From Endozoicomonadaceae bacterium (GTDB lineage Bacteria; Pseudomonadota; Gammaproteobacteria; Pseudomonadales; Endozoicomonadaceae): 38,538 nt of DNA. The stretch spans positions 1-38,538 of the forward strand of contig JAGLCE010000090.1 of assembly GCA_023146365.1 (NCBI GenBank). The letters run 5' to 3'. The notes beneath the pieces were generated by a model. The model was given only the letters and a program-made list of their open reading frames with translations, had not been told where the DNA came from and made no database searches. The number at the start of each line of letters is the position of its first letter. The first letter of the stretch is position 1. A program made the position numbers and the translations under genes. Of the stretch, positions 1 to 8,921 are shown in pieces.

Positions 1-103
1 TAATAACTAATAACTAATCTCTAAAGGTCGTGAACTTTTTTAAAAAACAAACGTCAAACATGATATGGAATGTTTTTATTTTTTTCGCACATCGTACTAA
101 TAA

Positions 104-132
104 TTGATTTAACAACGATGTACTATGATAAT
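104..132 (+). promoter_or_regulatory. Candidate sigma-70 promoter of the Mieap-like gene
   Basis: TTGATT (104-109), a 17-base spacer and GATAAT (127-132) lie about 35 bases before the ATG at 168. A short inverted repeat, ACATCGT (89-95) and ACGATGT (115-121), brackets the -35 element and could be an operator. The region is very AT-rich, so chance matches are likely; no transcript evidence is available. Confidence 0.4.
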
Positions 133-167
133 CGTTTAAGTAAACAAGGGATAACAGGAGTATTTTT

Positions 168-1439
168 ATGACGGTCCGATATATGCCAAATCAAGACTGC
201 CTTAAGCTAAGGCTTTTAGACGCATTCACATATGTAAAACATGAGCGTCACAGCACTCTAATGGAGTCTGTAGTTGCTTTTCTATGTGGAAAGACTATAA
301 AAATATCTGATGCTTGCAGTTATATGTCAAATTCTAAAGCTAATGCTACGCTTAGTAACCGCTTTGAAGTTGCATTAAAATCAAGAAATATCGTACCCGC
401 TACGACAGAAACCGTACTACCTAGCAATAGTTCTCATTTGAATAAAGCAGAAAACCATTCAGTTAATGATATTGACTTAGCCAACCAAGAGAACAATGAT
501 TTAGAAAAGAGAAGGGATTGCCTTTCCACAGAAATAAAAAATATCCATCATAGTAAGGATAACATAGAAGAAGATTACGTATCACAATTAAAAAATAAAG
601 CTTCTGAAACACAAAAACCTATGAATGAATCACATGAAAACCTTCAGTGTATTAAAAAAGAGTGTAATCAACTAAAAGGTGAGCTAGAAGATATCAATAG
701 CAAAAAAACAGCCATGACGGATAAGATAAAAGGCCTGACTGCAAATAAATCAAATCACAAGATGATCCATACCTTTGATCTAAGTGACCCTAATATACCA
801 CCGAAATTGGCCAAAAGATTTGATGGAATTTACAGCAATGAATATGACCTTTTAATGGATGAACTCGATGATAAGCATAATGATAATGATAATGATAAAA
901 CTATAGAATTTATGGCAACCATGGCAAAAGAAGCACAAGAAAAAGCGAAAGATTATGTTGAACGTACAAAAAAATTAATCATAAATGAAAAAATAGATCA
1001 ATTAGAAAAAGCACGTGTCAGTTGCAACTCTGATCAAGCAGGCATCCCAGATAATTATTTCTTGGAAGACGAAAAAATAATACTGGAACAGTATTTACAT
1101 AATAACCAAGAGGAGAAACTTACAAACGTTTCAACCACAATCACACGTGATTGGATAAATGAAAAATACATGCAATATGATTCTGAAAAATTAAATCATT
1201 ATTTAAATGCTCTTGTCAGAATCATGATATATATGGAATTAAAAACTCCATCCATAGAGTGTGTTTGGTTATTGAAAGGTGAAAAATATGATAGGAAGCA
1301 GTTCAGAGAGCATACACGTCCGGCATCGGCGTCTGTTGATTTCGTTGTATGGCCTGCATTACTCATAGGTGATGAACAACTAAGCAAAGGTATTGTTCAA
1401 CCGAATAGCGCTTCTCCAGAGAACGACAACGTCAAGTGA
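168..1439 (+). CDS. Mieap (SPATA18)-like coiled-coil protein, putative host-directed effector
   Basis: A 423-residue, AT-rich gene with a good ribosome site (AGGAG, 156-160) before ATG 168. Residues 1-75 are of unknown type, residues 105-195 are a Lys/Glu-rich predicted coiled coil, and residues 205-412 resemble the C-terminal domain of animal mitochondria-eating proteins. What I recognise is PPKLAKRF (211-218) followed by IYSNEYDLLM, and near the end a tract with VDFVVWPALL (390-399) and LSKGIVQ (405-411), the place where animal Mieap proteins carry a VWPAL...KG signature. The order coiled coil then C-terminal domain also matches the animal proteins, a family I recall as expanded in bivalves. 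Mieap acts in mitochondrial quality control; a host-mitochondrion role here is inference. No signal peptide or membrane segment is visible. The family assignment is from memory of the motif, not a search. Confidence 0.6.
   Translation: MTVRYMPNQDCLKLRLLDAFTYVKHERHSTLMESVVAFLCGKTIKISDACSYMSNSKANATLSNRFEVALKSRNIVPATTETVLPSNSSHLNKAENHSVNDIDLANQENNDLEKRRDCLSTEIKNIHHSKDNIEEDYVSQLKNKASETQKPMNESHENLQCIKKECNQLKGELEDINSKKTAMTDKIKGLTANKSNHKMIHTFDLSDPNIPPKLAKRFDGIYSNEYDLLMDELDDKHNDNDNDKTIEFMATMAKEAQEKAKDYVERTKKLIINEKIDQLEKARVSCNSDQAGIPDNYFLEDEKIILEQYLHNNQEEKLTNVSTTITRDWINEKYMQYDSEKLNHYLNALVRIMIYMELKTPSIECVWLLKGEKYDRKQFREHTRPASASVDFVVWPALLIGDEQLSKGIVQPNSASPENDNVK
879..896 (+). repeat. In-frame AATGAT x3 microsatellite
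   Basis: Three perfect copies of AATGAT encode alternating Asn-Asp in the Mieap-like protein (about residues 238-243), in a charged loop between predicted helices. The unit is six bases, so changes in copy number would not shift the frame. Confidence 0.7.
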
Positions 1440-1483
1440 TCATCAAAGGATATCCACATAGATGTATTAGTTCGACTTAATCT

Positions 1484-1740
1484 GACACACCATCTTGAAA
1501 AAGAGAGTTACCCGTTTCGATAAAAGTGTCGAATCATGTAGATGAAGCGACTGAACAATCAGTTGTTTCTTATGCTGTTGAGCAACCTGCTCATGGCCAG
1601 CACATAACCAGTAATGAGTTGCGTAAAAAAAGGTGTTTTGGTTTCTGGTAGTGGTGTCCGCTCAATCAGGCGCATCTATGGTGGTTATAATTCATTTCAG
1701 ACATTCATATAAGATGAGTGATATCCTAGAAAATGACCGC
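1484..1740 (+). pseudogene. IS481-family transposase remnant (5' end)
   Basis: This piece follows the Mieap-like gene. A possible terminal sequence AGTTACCCGTTT (1506-1517) is followed by a degraded reading frame. Around 1575-1670 it encodes VEQPAHGQHITSNELRKK, then after a one-base shift in a run of seven A it continues GVLVSGSGVRSIRRIYGG. This is the helix-turn-helix region typical of IS481/IS3-type transposases. There is no catalytic domain. The reverse complement of the same terminal sequence (AAACGGGTAACT-like) occurs at 16319-16330 at the end of a related remnant. Confidence 0.6.
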
Positions 1741-2094
1741 CAGCTATCTAATATTTCAAACTCAAACCTGTTGCACTTGCTAGTATTACATTAATTCAGT
1801 CTGATCATCGAATATAGACAGTATATTCTTTATTAATTGATAACTAACTACTAACTAAATATTATTTTTATTGATAAAAAAAGACATTGCATTGTCTATG
1901 TAGTACGTGATGGCTTTGCACAATAGACATCTTGCCTTTTGGCGTTGTTAAAAACGCACTAAAGCAGGTCATTTATAAGCATAAATTCCATCATTTCGGT
2001 TATTTTTACTTATCCAAAGAATAAAGTTTTTGCTCGCGCAAAGCTATATTTATTCCATATGAACGAATTATAAACTATTTAGGGGCACAGAAGT
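1741..2094. other. AT-rich intergenic region upstream of the 1072-residue gene
   Basis: No coding region is supported. A short palindrome TTTGC-TCGC-GCAAA is at about 2030-2043 and the only ribosome-site-like signal is AGGGGC at 2081-2086. No convincing -35/-10 pair was found. Confidence 0.4.
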
Positions 2095-5000
2095 ATGAAC
2101 AAAATTACACAAGCAATAAGTAAGACAAATCACAGACAGCAGAGCACGCCGCAGGACACAGAAACCTACCAAGGAGAGATGCGATCTGGAATGTCCGCTG
2201 AAGCCAAAGAATCTGACATTAAACCATCCGATCAAATGGCGGAAACATCAAATGTATCTCAGAAAAAAATTTTCCACTATCCAATCTCTACCATTCAAAA
2301 GGAAAATACTCAAATAGTGAAAAGTAGTAATACACTAATCATTCCTAAATTAATGCCTTATACATATGCTATTTCAAAAAACCTTTTTGAAAGAGCAATT
2401 CATACTAGCATTGCAACTTTAAGAAAAAAGGTCTGGGTTGAAATCAATGCTTTGCAACTAACTATATTTGTCACAACTATCATCCGTTCATTAGAATCAA
2501 GACTAGACATCAAATATGGGGATAACTCTCGCAATATGATTAATGAGATCGGCCCTTATTATCAAGCCGGCCTAACACTTGCATTGGAACATTTAGAGAC
2601 ACAGGCCGACATTGAATGTAGTTGGGAATATTTCAACGCGTTAAATAATATAGCAGAACAATTTAGATTTGAGCAGACCAGCTCCCCAACCAAATTAGAG
2701 AACATGGAAAAGTTTACAACACTATATAGAAAATTTGCTCTCAACGAAATCAATTATATAGGATTTTTGATAGATCATCCTCGCATTACAGGTTCAGCCG
2801 AACATTCTACTTTTATTCTTGAACAACTGTTATCGAATTATTCACCTGTTTTGCATTATTGTTTTCTTGATACACAAGAGATAACATCATTAACTATACG
2901 TAAAGACATAGCGTTGATTCATTCACTTAGGCATCATAATAAAACCACAGCCGAAGAAGCAAAAGAAGAGTTTAAGTCTTTAGAAAAAAAGATATTATCT
3001 GGATGTTCTTGCATAAAGACTAAAAGGTATTACAACGATTTTTTAAAGAATCAGTTAGATACCATTATGAAAGGCAATAGCATGCCTACTTTACAGCGGC
3101 GTATCCAGTGTATGAAAAAAATAGTAAGTTTATATGAAAAAAACAAAGCCTTTCATGAATTCCGTACGCTAAAACGATCTTTGAGACATATAATTTATGA
3201 CTCATCAGCCTTACTATTTAAGTCATTAACCAACAAACCCGACAATACAAATATACTTACAGAAGAATCGAATAAGTTAATGCATTCCCTATATCAAAAA
3301 GAGTTATTAAATCGCCGATGCAAACGACTTTACCAGAGATACATTCAATTCAAACCCGTAACGATCCACACCACGGAGGCTACTACTGAGTGTCAATATG
3401 ATCACTATCAACAATGTATTGAGACAATATCCGCATTGCTACTTAATCTGGATTCTGATGATTCGTTAATGGCGGCAGCCAGCTTGACAAAACAATTATT
3501 AGAAAAAGAAATATATACAATAGAAGCATTGGATACGAAAAATTCATTGATGCCAAGAATAAAAAAAATTAAAAACACGTTGCATATACGTCTTTTTTCA
3601 AATATTTTATTGTGTTATAAGGATTATACTAATTTAAACTTAACATCTACTGAAATCAGTGATAGAATGCATACATTTCTACCAGAATTTCTAAAAATAC
3701 ATCAATATTATACATATTTCTTAACAGGTACAAATCAAATATATCTTTGGAAAAAAGCGTCTTGCATGATTTTAGCTAACACAATTTACGAAATATCCAT
3801 GAAATCGTCGTTCAGTGAAGAAGATGCTGAATTGTTATTGATCCTAAAAAATAACTCAAAAAAAGTACCCAATGCGTTTATAAAACATCGCCTAATATTC
3901 ATCATGAATAATTGTTTAACAACATTTTTAGAACATAACACCATCACAGCAACCAATGAAACAATGGACAATATACTTAACTGGGTAATTAAATTAAAAT
4001 CCTCTGAGTATATGATGGAAATAGCCCTCAAAAAATTGATAAAAAAAGTAGACAAAATGAAGGAGTTAGTAGATACATACCTTAATACGCCTGCTATATT
4101 TTGCTTTTCTGACGAACATGCTTCCACTGAAACAGAACTTGGAACAATAGCAAAACAGAAACCACAAAGCGACTCACCCTTTCAGGCTGTTGAACTGCCT
4201 CCATGCAACCCTAAGCAACCACCCCAACCAACAATCACCGATATAAATTCAGTAGCATCTAACTTCTCCCTTCATAGGGATCAACAGACCATCGATAAAA
4301 AGGTGCAACCTGTATCGGCTCTTTATCCCGCCCCGATGACTCCACCATATGCTACAACCACACAGCCTTTAATGCCAACGGCTCAGTCATTACAGGCTCC
4401 TCATCACACAGTATCCACTGCTCAGCAGTCACCTGATGACGGGCATCGGTTCTCCAGACCAACTCTGATGATGCTCCCTCCGCCACCACCTTTCTGCCAG
4501 CCGCCACCTTTCTGCCAGCCACCACATTTCTGCCGGCCACCACCTTTCTGCCAGCCACCACCGCCCCCAGAACTGGTGCACCCGCAACGATTTCCATCAT
4601 TGCGATACGACTTGATACCGCCTAGACAATACAGGCCAGAGATTCCATTAAACGGTGGCATTCAACCAGTATTAGTAAGACCTTCTGTTGATTCAATGGG
4701 GTACAACCCATTACAGCCAGTGGAAGATTGGACGATCCATAGACCAACTCAAAATAGGTGGCATCAGCTCAATCCAGAGATTCCATCCTATTATCCACAA
4801 CAAGATCAGGGCATATCATCAAATCAACACACTGAGTTCATGTCAGCAGGCAGTTCCATGCATGAAACTATGCTGCATCAACATAGCCCTATCGGTGCTA
4901 TCGGTGGCATAGTGTCTGAAATGGATAACAGCAGTATGATAAAAACGGGATTAGAACAGTTACAGCAAGCTGCGGAGCTATATGTGCAACAGAAAAAGAG

Positions 5001-5313
5001 CAACTTTATCGATCCCACACATGAGGGAACTTTACTGACAAACCCCAACAGCGCTTATTTTTCACCGTTCAAAAGTGCTATTAATCTCCTGGCTAGCTGG
5101 ATCACTTCGTTAGATGGTAATCTAATAAGTAATGATATTTGTATAGAGTTAATGAAAATAACTAATGGTAATGGACACATAATAATAGCTGATTTATTTG
5201 ATGGACTCATTACAGGTCAACAGCTTACGGGAAATGTTGAGAATGTAAAAAACCTTTCAATGCTTCGTCATTTTCTGTTTTCTATCCGTTTATTGATGGA
5301 ACTGAATAAATAA
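2095..5313 (+). CDS. Large alpha-helical protein with polyproline repeat, unrecognised
   Basis: A 1072-residue protein starting at ATG 2095 behind AGGGGC (spacer about nine bases). I do not recognise a family. Residues 1-70 are polar and low-complexity. Residues 75-690 are Leu/Lys/Glu-rich and look like stacked helices without signal peptide or membrane segments. Residues 700-930 are Pro/Gln/Ser-rich and contain four tandem PPFCQP-type units (about 798-821) flanked by runs of five prolines. Residues 935-1072 are helical again and end in a hydrophobic Leu-rich helix. Polyproline stretches of this kind are typical ligands of SH3, WW or EVH1 domains, so a host-cytoskeleton or signalling partner is possible, but that is inference. 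Base composition is clearly more AT-rich than that of arcA downstream, which fits acquired DNA. It converges on arcA. Confidence 0.75.
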   Translation: MNKITQAISKTNHRQQSTPQDTETYQGEMRSGMSAEAKESDIKPSDQMAETSNVSQKKIFHYPISTIQKENTQIVKSSNTLIIPKLMPYTYAISKNLFERAIHTSIATLRKKVWVEINALQLTIFVTTIIRSLESRLDIKYGDNSRNMINEIGPYYQAGLTLALEHLETQADIECSWEYFNALNNIAEQFRFEQTSSPTKLENMEKFTTLYRKFALNEINYIGFLIDHPRITGSAEHSTFILEQLLSNYSPVLHYCFLDTQEITSLTIRKDIALIHSLRHHNKTTAEEAKEEFKSLEKKILSGCSCIKTKRYYNDFLKNQLDTIMKGNSMPTLQRRIQCMKKIVSLYEKNKAFHEFRTLKRSLRHIIYDSSALLFKSLTNKPDNTNILTEESNKLMHSLYQKELLNRRCKRLYQRYIQFKPVTIHTTEATTECQYDHYQQCIETISALLLNLDSDDSLMAAASLTKQLLEKEIYTIEALDTKNSLMPRIKKIKNTLHIRLFSNILLCYKDYTNLNLTSTEISDRMHTFLPEFLKIHQYYTYFLTGTNQIYLWKKASCMILANTIYEISMKSSFSEEDAELLLILKNNSKKVPNAFIKHRLIFIMNNCLTTFLEHNTITATNETMDNILNWVIKLKSSEYMMEIALKKLIKKVDKMKELVDTYLNTPAIFCFSDEHASTETELGTIAKQKPQSDSPFQAVELPPCNPKQPPQPTITDINSVASNFSLHRDQQTIDKKVQPVSALYPAPMTPPYATTTQPLMPTAQSLQAPHHTVSTAQQSPDDGHRFSRPTLMMLPPPPPFCQPPPFCQPPHFCRPPPFCQPPPPPELVHPQRFPSLRYDLIPPRQYRPEIPLNGGIQPVLVRPSVDSMGYNPLQPVEDWTIHRPTQNRWHQLNPEIPSYYPQQDQGISSNQHTEFMSAGSSMHETMLHQHSPIGAIGGIVSEMDNSSMIKTGLEQLQQAAELYVQQKKSNFIDPTHEGTLLTNPNSAYFSPFKSAINLLASWITSLDGNLISNDICIELMKITNGNGHIIIADLFDGLITGQQLTGNVENVKNLSMLRHFLFSIRLLMELNK
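4486..4557 (+). repeat. 18-bp in-frame tandem repeat, four copies
   Basis: Four consecutive 18-base units of the type CCACCTTTCTGCCAGCCA encode PPFCQP, PPFCQP, PPHFCRP-like and PPFCQP. Variation between units is mostly at single bases, so the repeat is recent or under gene conversion. The length keeps the frame. Confidence 0.85.
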
Positions 5314-5375
5314 TGATGAACTCACGGATAAACTTAGCTCGGATATGCAGATCCAAATAAATAGATTACTACAGA

Positions 5376-5396
5376 ACGGTAGACGGTAGACGGTAG
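5376..5396. repeat. ACGGTAG x3 tandem repeat
   Basis: Three perfect 7-base copies followed by ACGT lie in the 251-base gap between two convergent genes. No function is evident. Confidence 0.7.
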
Positions 5397-5564
5397 ACGT
5401 CTATTTTCTAATGAAATATATCAGGGTAAAAGAGTCTCAGAGCTATACCCTTTACCATTAAAGGTGAGGATGCTCAGGCGATGTTTATGAATCACTAACC
5501 GCATGGTCAGTAATGCTTGCTATTACTGGTTTCGTCAGAGCATCTAATTTGTTCGAGAAGGTTG

Positions 5565-6788
5565 TTAAATGGCTTCACGATCCATTGGACAGCTCATACA
5601 GCGCGCGCCTCCACGGCCTCGACCTAGCTCGTCACCGGGAATAGTTAGCACGGTGATACCGGCTTCTTCCATGCTCTTGATGGTGTATATGTTGCGCTCG
5701 TAAGTGACAACAACACCAGGACGTATAGCCAGAACATTGTTAGCATCGTTCCACTGCTCACGCTCAGCTTCAAAGAGATCACCACCCGTCGGGATCATTC
5801 GCATTTTAGATAAACCTAATGTGCGGGCGATCGATTGCACAAAGCCGTCCTTAACGGGGGTAAAAATGATGCTTGCGTTGTCGCCAGGGGTCAGTTCCCA
5901 GCAAGCGATGTCGTCACGCATGATGTCAGGATAATAAGTGAAACAGTCGATATCCATCTGGGTGAAAACGGTATCCAAATGCATGCAACTACGCAGTTTG
6001 GGCAGCTTCAGAGCGATAACTTTAGTCGCCTGATCAGTTTTGAACAGCGCATGCGCCAAGTTTTCAACGCCTTGAGGCGTGGTACGCTCGGACATGCCGA
6101 TCAGCACTGCACCCTTGCCGATCACCAGTACGTCGCCACCTTCAATGGTGGACAGTTCATAGTTACGGTCTTCGCCACCGATGTAGGTGTGGAAGCTCGA
6201 ATTCTTGAACAGTGGATGAAACTTGTAGACAGCACGCAGGTGAACAGTTTCACGCTGACGGGCTGCTTTGGCCATCGGGTTAACAGAAACACCACCGTAT
6301 ACCCAGCAGGACGTGTCGCGGGTGAACAGATGGTTAGGTGTGGGATCCAGAATGAAGTCCGTCTGGTTCATCACGCCTAGCGTGGGGCTTTTACAGGAAG
6401 AATTTAGTTCTGCAACGGTCAGGCCGCCGATCAAGTGAGAAGCTAGTTCCTTGTTGCTCATCTCTTCGAAAAAGCTGCGAACGTCCTGCGCCAATGCATG
6501 ACCATAACGCAGTGAACTGACTTGATGGTTCAGAACCCAGGACTTGGCTTCAGGGTCATCCAACGTTTCTGACAGCATGTCTCGTAGCAGGAAAACCTCT
6601 ACACCGTTGTCACGTAGAAGCTGCTGAAAAGCATCGTGCTCTATGCCAGCCTGCTTAACACGCAGAACGTCGTCAAACAGCAGATTTTGGCAGTTAGTCG
6701 GCGTTAAGCGGAGCAAAGACAGTTCTGGGCGATGCAATAATACTTTTTTAAGCTGACCCACCTCGGAACCAACGTAGAAGTTTGACAT
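5565..6788 (-). CDS. arcA: Arginine deiminase
   Basis: Hydrolyses L-arginine to citrulline and ammonia in the cytoplasm, the first step of the arginine deiminase pathway. The 407-residue protein is close to the usual length (about 410). The full active-site set is visible; counting from the upstream ATG one codon earlier: FTRDT with Asp159, EGGD with Glu217, HLDT with His271 and Asp273, and the C-terminal nucleophile Cys398 in GGARCMSCPM. Two ATGs are adjacent; the second (6788) is chosen because AGGAG then sits at good spacing. The gene is divergent from a YfcC-type transporter. Ornithine carbamoyltransferase (arcB) and carbamate kinase (arcC), normally in the same operon, are not in this window, so citrulline, ammonia and pH effects may be the output unless those genes lie elsewhere. 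Confidence 0.95.
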   Translation of the reverse strand: MSNFYVGSEVGQLKKVLLHRPELSLLRLTPTNCQNLLFDDVLRVKQAGIEHDAFQQLLRDNGVEVFLLRDMLSETLDDPEAKSWVLNHQVSSLRYGHALAQDVRSFFEEMSNKELASHLIGGLTVAELNSSCKSPTLGVMNQTDFILDPTPNHLFTRDTSCWVYGGVSVNPMAKAARQRETVHLRAVYKFHPLFKNSSFHTYIGGEDRNYELSTIEGGDVLVIGKGAVLIGMSERTTPQGVENLAHALFKTDQATKVIALKLPKLRSCMHLDTVFTQMDIDCFTYYPDIMRDDIACWELTPGDNASIIFTPVKDGFVQSIARTLGLSKMRMIPTGGDLFEAEREQWNDANNVLAIRPGVVVTYERNIYTIKSMEEAGITVLTIPGDELGRGRGGARCMSCPMDREAI

Positions 6789-7466
6789 CATCTTTCTCCT
6801 GAATATTTAATGTACATGAATACGAGACAGTTCTAAATAAAAATTAACGACCTCTTTAGTGAGTCTTGCGGGGTCACAGACAGTCGGTCGACTGTACAAT
6901 GACGATAGAAACTGGCGAGGGTAATATGCAATGTATGCCGATTCAAGCTTAACAAAGCAGCACGCATATCACGGTATCATTAAGAGAGCCTTAACATGCA
7001 ATCAGTCAACACATCTCATTCGAACCCTAGAGTAAACGGGTCGTATTTCACTATCGTTACGTACTAATACTTACTTTTTTGGTTTTTGTCACTACTCAAT
7101 AGGTTAGTTGTCATGCTCAAAACAAAGGGCTGTTGATGTTCCGAGTGCTCAATAGTGTCGCCAAAACGATTCAGTCCATTCAATATGGATCAGGGATGAA
7201 AATGTGCTGATTTTGATAAGTCTCAGGTTATGGTTGTTATTGGGTTGACTAACAAGCTAGTTCGGTCTCGTTGATACAAAAAGAATGTGTGTCTACTATA
7301 ACCTGCATGATGAACATTTTAAATCATTCTACATGAGTCCCTTGGTCGCTGTTTATCGATCTCAATGGATTGCAACTGATGCTCGGCACTGTCAGGTACG
7401 TCTGTCTATGCCAGTCGTTTTGTCAGATTCGGCTTTAGGAACAGACTCTGAAAAAGGTCTTCAGTC
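6789..7466. other. Divergent arcA / yfcC-like intergenic region
   Basis: About 680 bases without a convincing gene; a 61-codon frame at 7285-7470 has no ribosome site or family resemblance. The region should hold both divergent promoters. TGAATATTTAATGTACA (about 6799-6815) resembles an ARG-box half-site near the arcA start, and an ANR/FNR-like site lies at 7352-7365. Confidence 0.4.
7352..7365. promoter_or_regulatory. Possible ANR/FNR-type site upstream of the YfcC-type transporter
   Basis: TTTATCGATCTCAA matches eight of ten fixed positions of the FNR/ANR consensus TTGAT-N4-ATCAA and lies about 100 bases before the transporter start. Anaerobic control of arginine deiminase genes by ANR is established in Pseudomonas; its use here is inferred from one weak match. 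Confidence 0.25.
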
Positions 7467-8888
7467 ATGAAACAGTTCAAACTTCCCTCAGCGTATACCA
7501 TTCTTTTTCTCATTATTGTCTTTGTTGCAGCTCTGACCTGGATCGTTCCAGCGGGTAAATACCAAACTAAGATGAATGATGAAATCGGCAAAGAGGTGCC
7601 GATTGCCGGTACTTATGAAAACGTAGAGCAGAGCCCTCAGGGGTTTTCGGATGTGGTACTGGCACCGATAGCCGGCTTTTATGATCCAGAATCCTATGAA
7701 GCCAACGGTATTGATGTGGCTCTTTTTGTACTGATCATCGGTGGATTCTTAATGGTGGTGACCAAAACGGGGGCCATTGACGCCGGTATCGCAAGAGCGA
7801 TGACAGCGTTGCAGGGAAAAGAAAAATGGATGATCCCCATGCTGATGGTGTTGTTCTCTCTGGGGGGAACTATCTATGGAATGGCGGAAGAGAGTCTCGC
7901 ATTCTACCCGTTGCTGATACCCGTTATGATTGCCGCAGGATATGACTCACTAACGGCGATTGCCGTGATTCTTCTGGGGGCGGGGATTGGCACACTGGGA
8001 TCAACGATCAATCCGTTTGCCACAGTCATTGCATCGGATGCCGCCGGCGTCGCCTTTACTGACGGCATTATCTTACGACTGGTTATTTACATCGCTGGAT
8101 TGCTGACCTGCATAGGGTATGTGGTGCGTTATGCCGAGAAAGTGAGACAGGATCCCAAAGCCTCCCTCGTCGCCAATATGCATGAATCCAACAGGGATCA
8201 TTTTTTAAGCTCCGCTGATGGCCATCATGTTCCTGATCTGACCGGTAGGCGGAAGTGTATTCTTCTGATCTTCCTTGCAACGTTTGGAGTTATGATCTGG
8301 GGTGTGGCCATCGATGGATGGTGGATGGCCGAAATGTCAGCGCTGTTTTTGGTGATGTCGATCGTGATTGCGTTTGCGGGAGGGCTCAGCGAGTCGGAAT
8401 TTACGGATACGTTTGTTGATGGTGCGCGGGATCTGCTCGGAGTGGCACTGATCATTGGTGTCGCTCGCGGTATCGTGGTGGTCATGAATGACGGAATGAT
8501 TACCGATACCGTGCTGTATTGGTCAGAACAGGCCGTAACAGGATTATCTTCCGTTGCTTTCATCAGCGTCATGTACTGGATTCAGGTTCTGCTCTCTTTC
8601 TTTGTGCCCTCTAGTTCAGGGCTTGCGGTGTTGACCATGCCGATAATGGCACCTTTGGCAGATTTTTCAGCGGTAGGTCGAGATCTGGTCGTCACCGCTT
8701 ATCAGTCAGCCAGTGGCATTGTTAACCTGATCACGCCAACCTCAGGTGTGGTGATGGGGGCGCTGACCATAGGGCGCGTACCTTATGAAAAATGGATAAA
8801 GTTTATTTGGCCTTTGTTGTTGATATTAACCATTGGTTTAATGGTTGGCCTAGGTCTTGAAGCCTCAGGTATCGTCACACCCAGATGA
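7467..8888 (+). CDS. YfcC-family membrane transporter (likely arginine/ornithine or related)
   Basis: A 473-residue integral membrane protein of the YfcC / C4-dicarboxylate anaerobic carrier group (PF03606 type), with about twelve hydrophobic segments. The N-terminal stretch KLPSAYTILFLIIVFVAALT followed by WIVPAGKY, the segment GMAEESLAFYPLLIPVMIAA, and GTLGSTINPFATVIAS are characteristic of the family. ATG 7467 follows AAGG at eight bases. Being divergent from arcA with no other transporter nearby suggests arginine uptake with export of citrulline or ornithine, as for ArcD-like exchangers. The substrate is inferred from context only; YfcC proteins elsewhere have been linked to several substrates. 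Confidence 0.85.
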   Translation: MKQFKLPSAYTILFLIIVFVAALTWIVPAGKYQTKMNDEIGKEVPIAGTYENVEQSPQGFSDVVLAPIAGFYDPESYEANGIDVALFVLIIGGFLMVVTKTGAIDAGIARAMTALQGKEKWMIPMLMVLFSLGGTIYGMAEESLAFYPLLIPVMIAAGYDSLTAIAVILLGAGIGTLGSTINPFATVIASDAAGVAFTDGIILRLVIYIAGLLTCIGYVVRYAEKVRQDPKASLVANMHESNRDHFLSSADGHHVPDLTGRRKCILLIFLATFGVMIWGVAIDGWWMAEMSALFLVMSIVIAFAGGLSESEFTDTFVDGARDLLGVALIIGVARGIVVVMNDGMITDTVLYWSEQAVTGLSSVAFISVMYWIQVLLSFFVPSSSGLAVLTMPIMAPLADFSAVGRDLVVTAYQSASGIVNLITPTSGVVMGALTIGRVPYEKWIKFIWPLLLILTIGLMVGLGLEASGIVTPR

Positions 8889-8921
8889 TCGACAGGCTCC
8901 TGTTTAGCTCTTCTTTTGTGT

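Noticed and set aside
4352..4661. Gly-rich minus-strand frames with RKVVAGR or KGGGWQ repeats
   Set aside because: They are antisense readings of the polyproline-coding tandem repeat in the 1072-residue gene.
5835..6380. 181-codon frame opposite arcA
   Set aside because: The minus strand codes a full arginine deiminase with all catalytic residues; this is an antisense shadow.
7285..7470. 61-codon plus-strand frame before the YfcC-type gene
   Set aside because: No ribosome site, no recognisable motif, and it overlaps the transporter start; it lies where the divergent promoters are expected.
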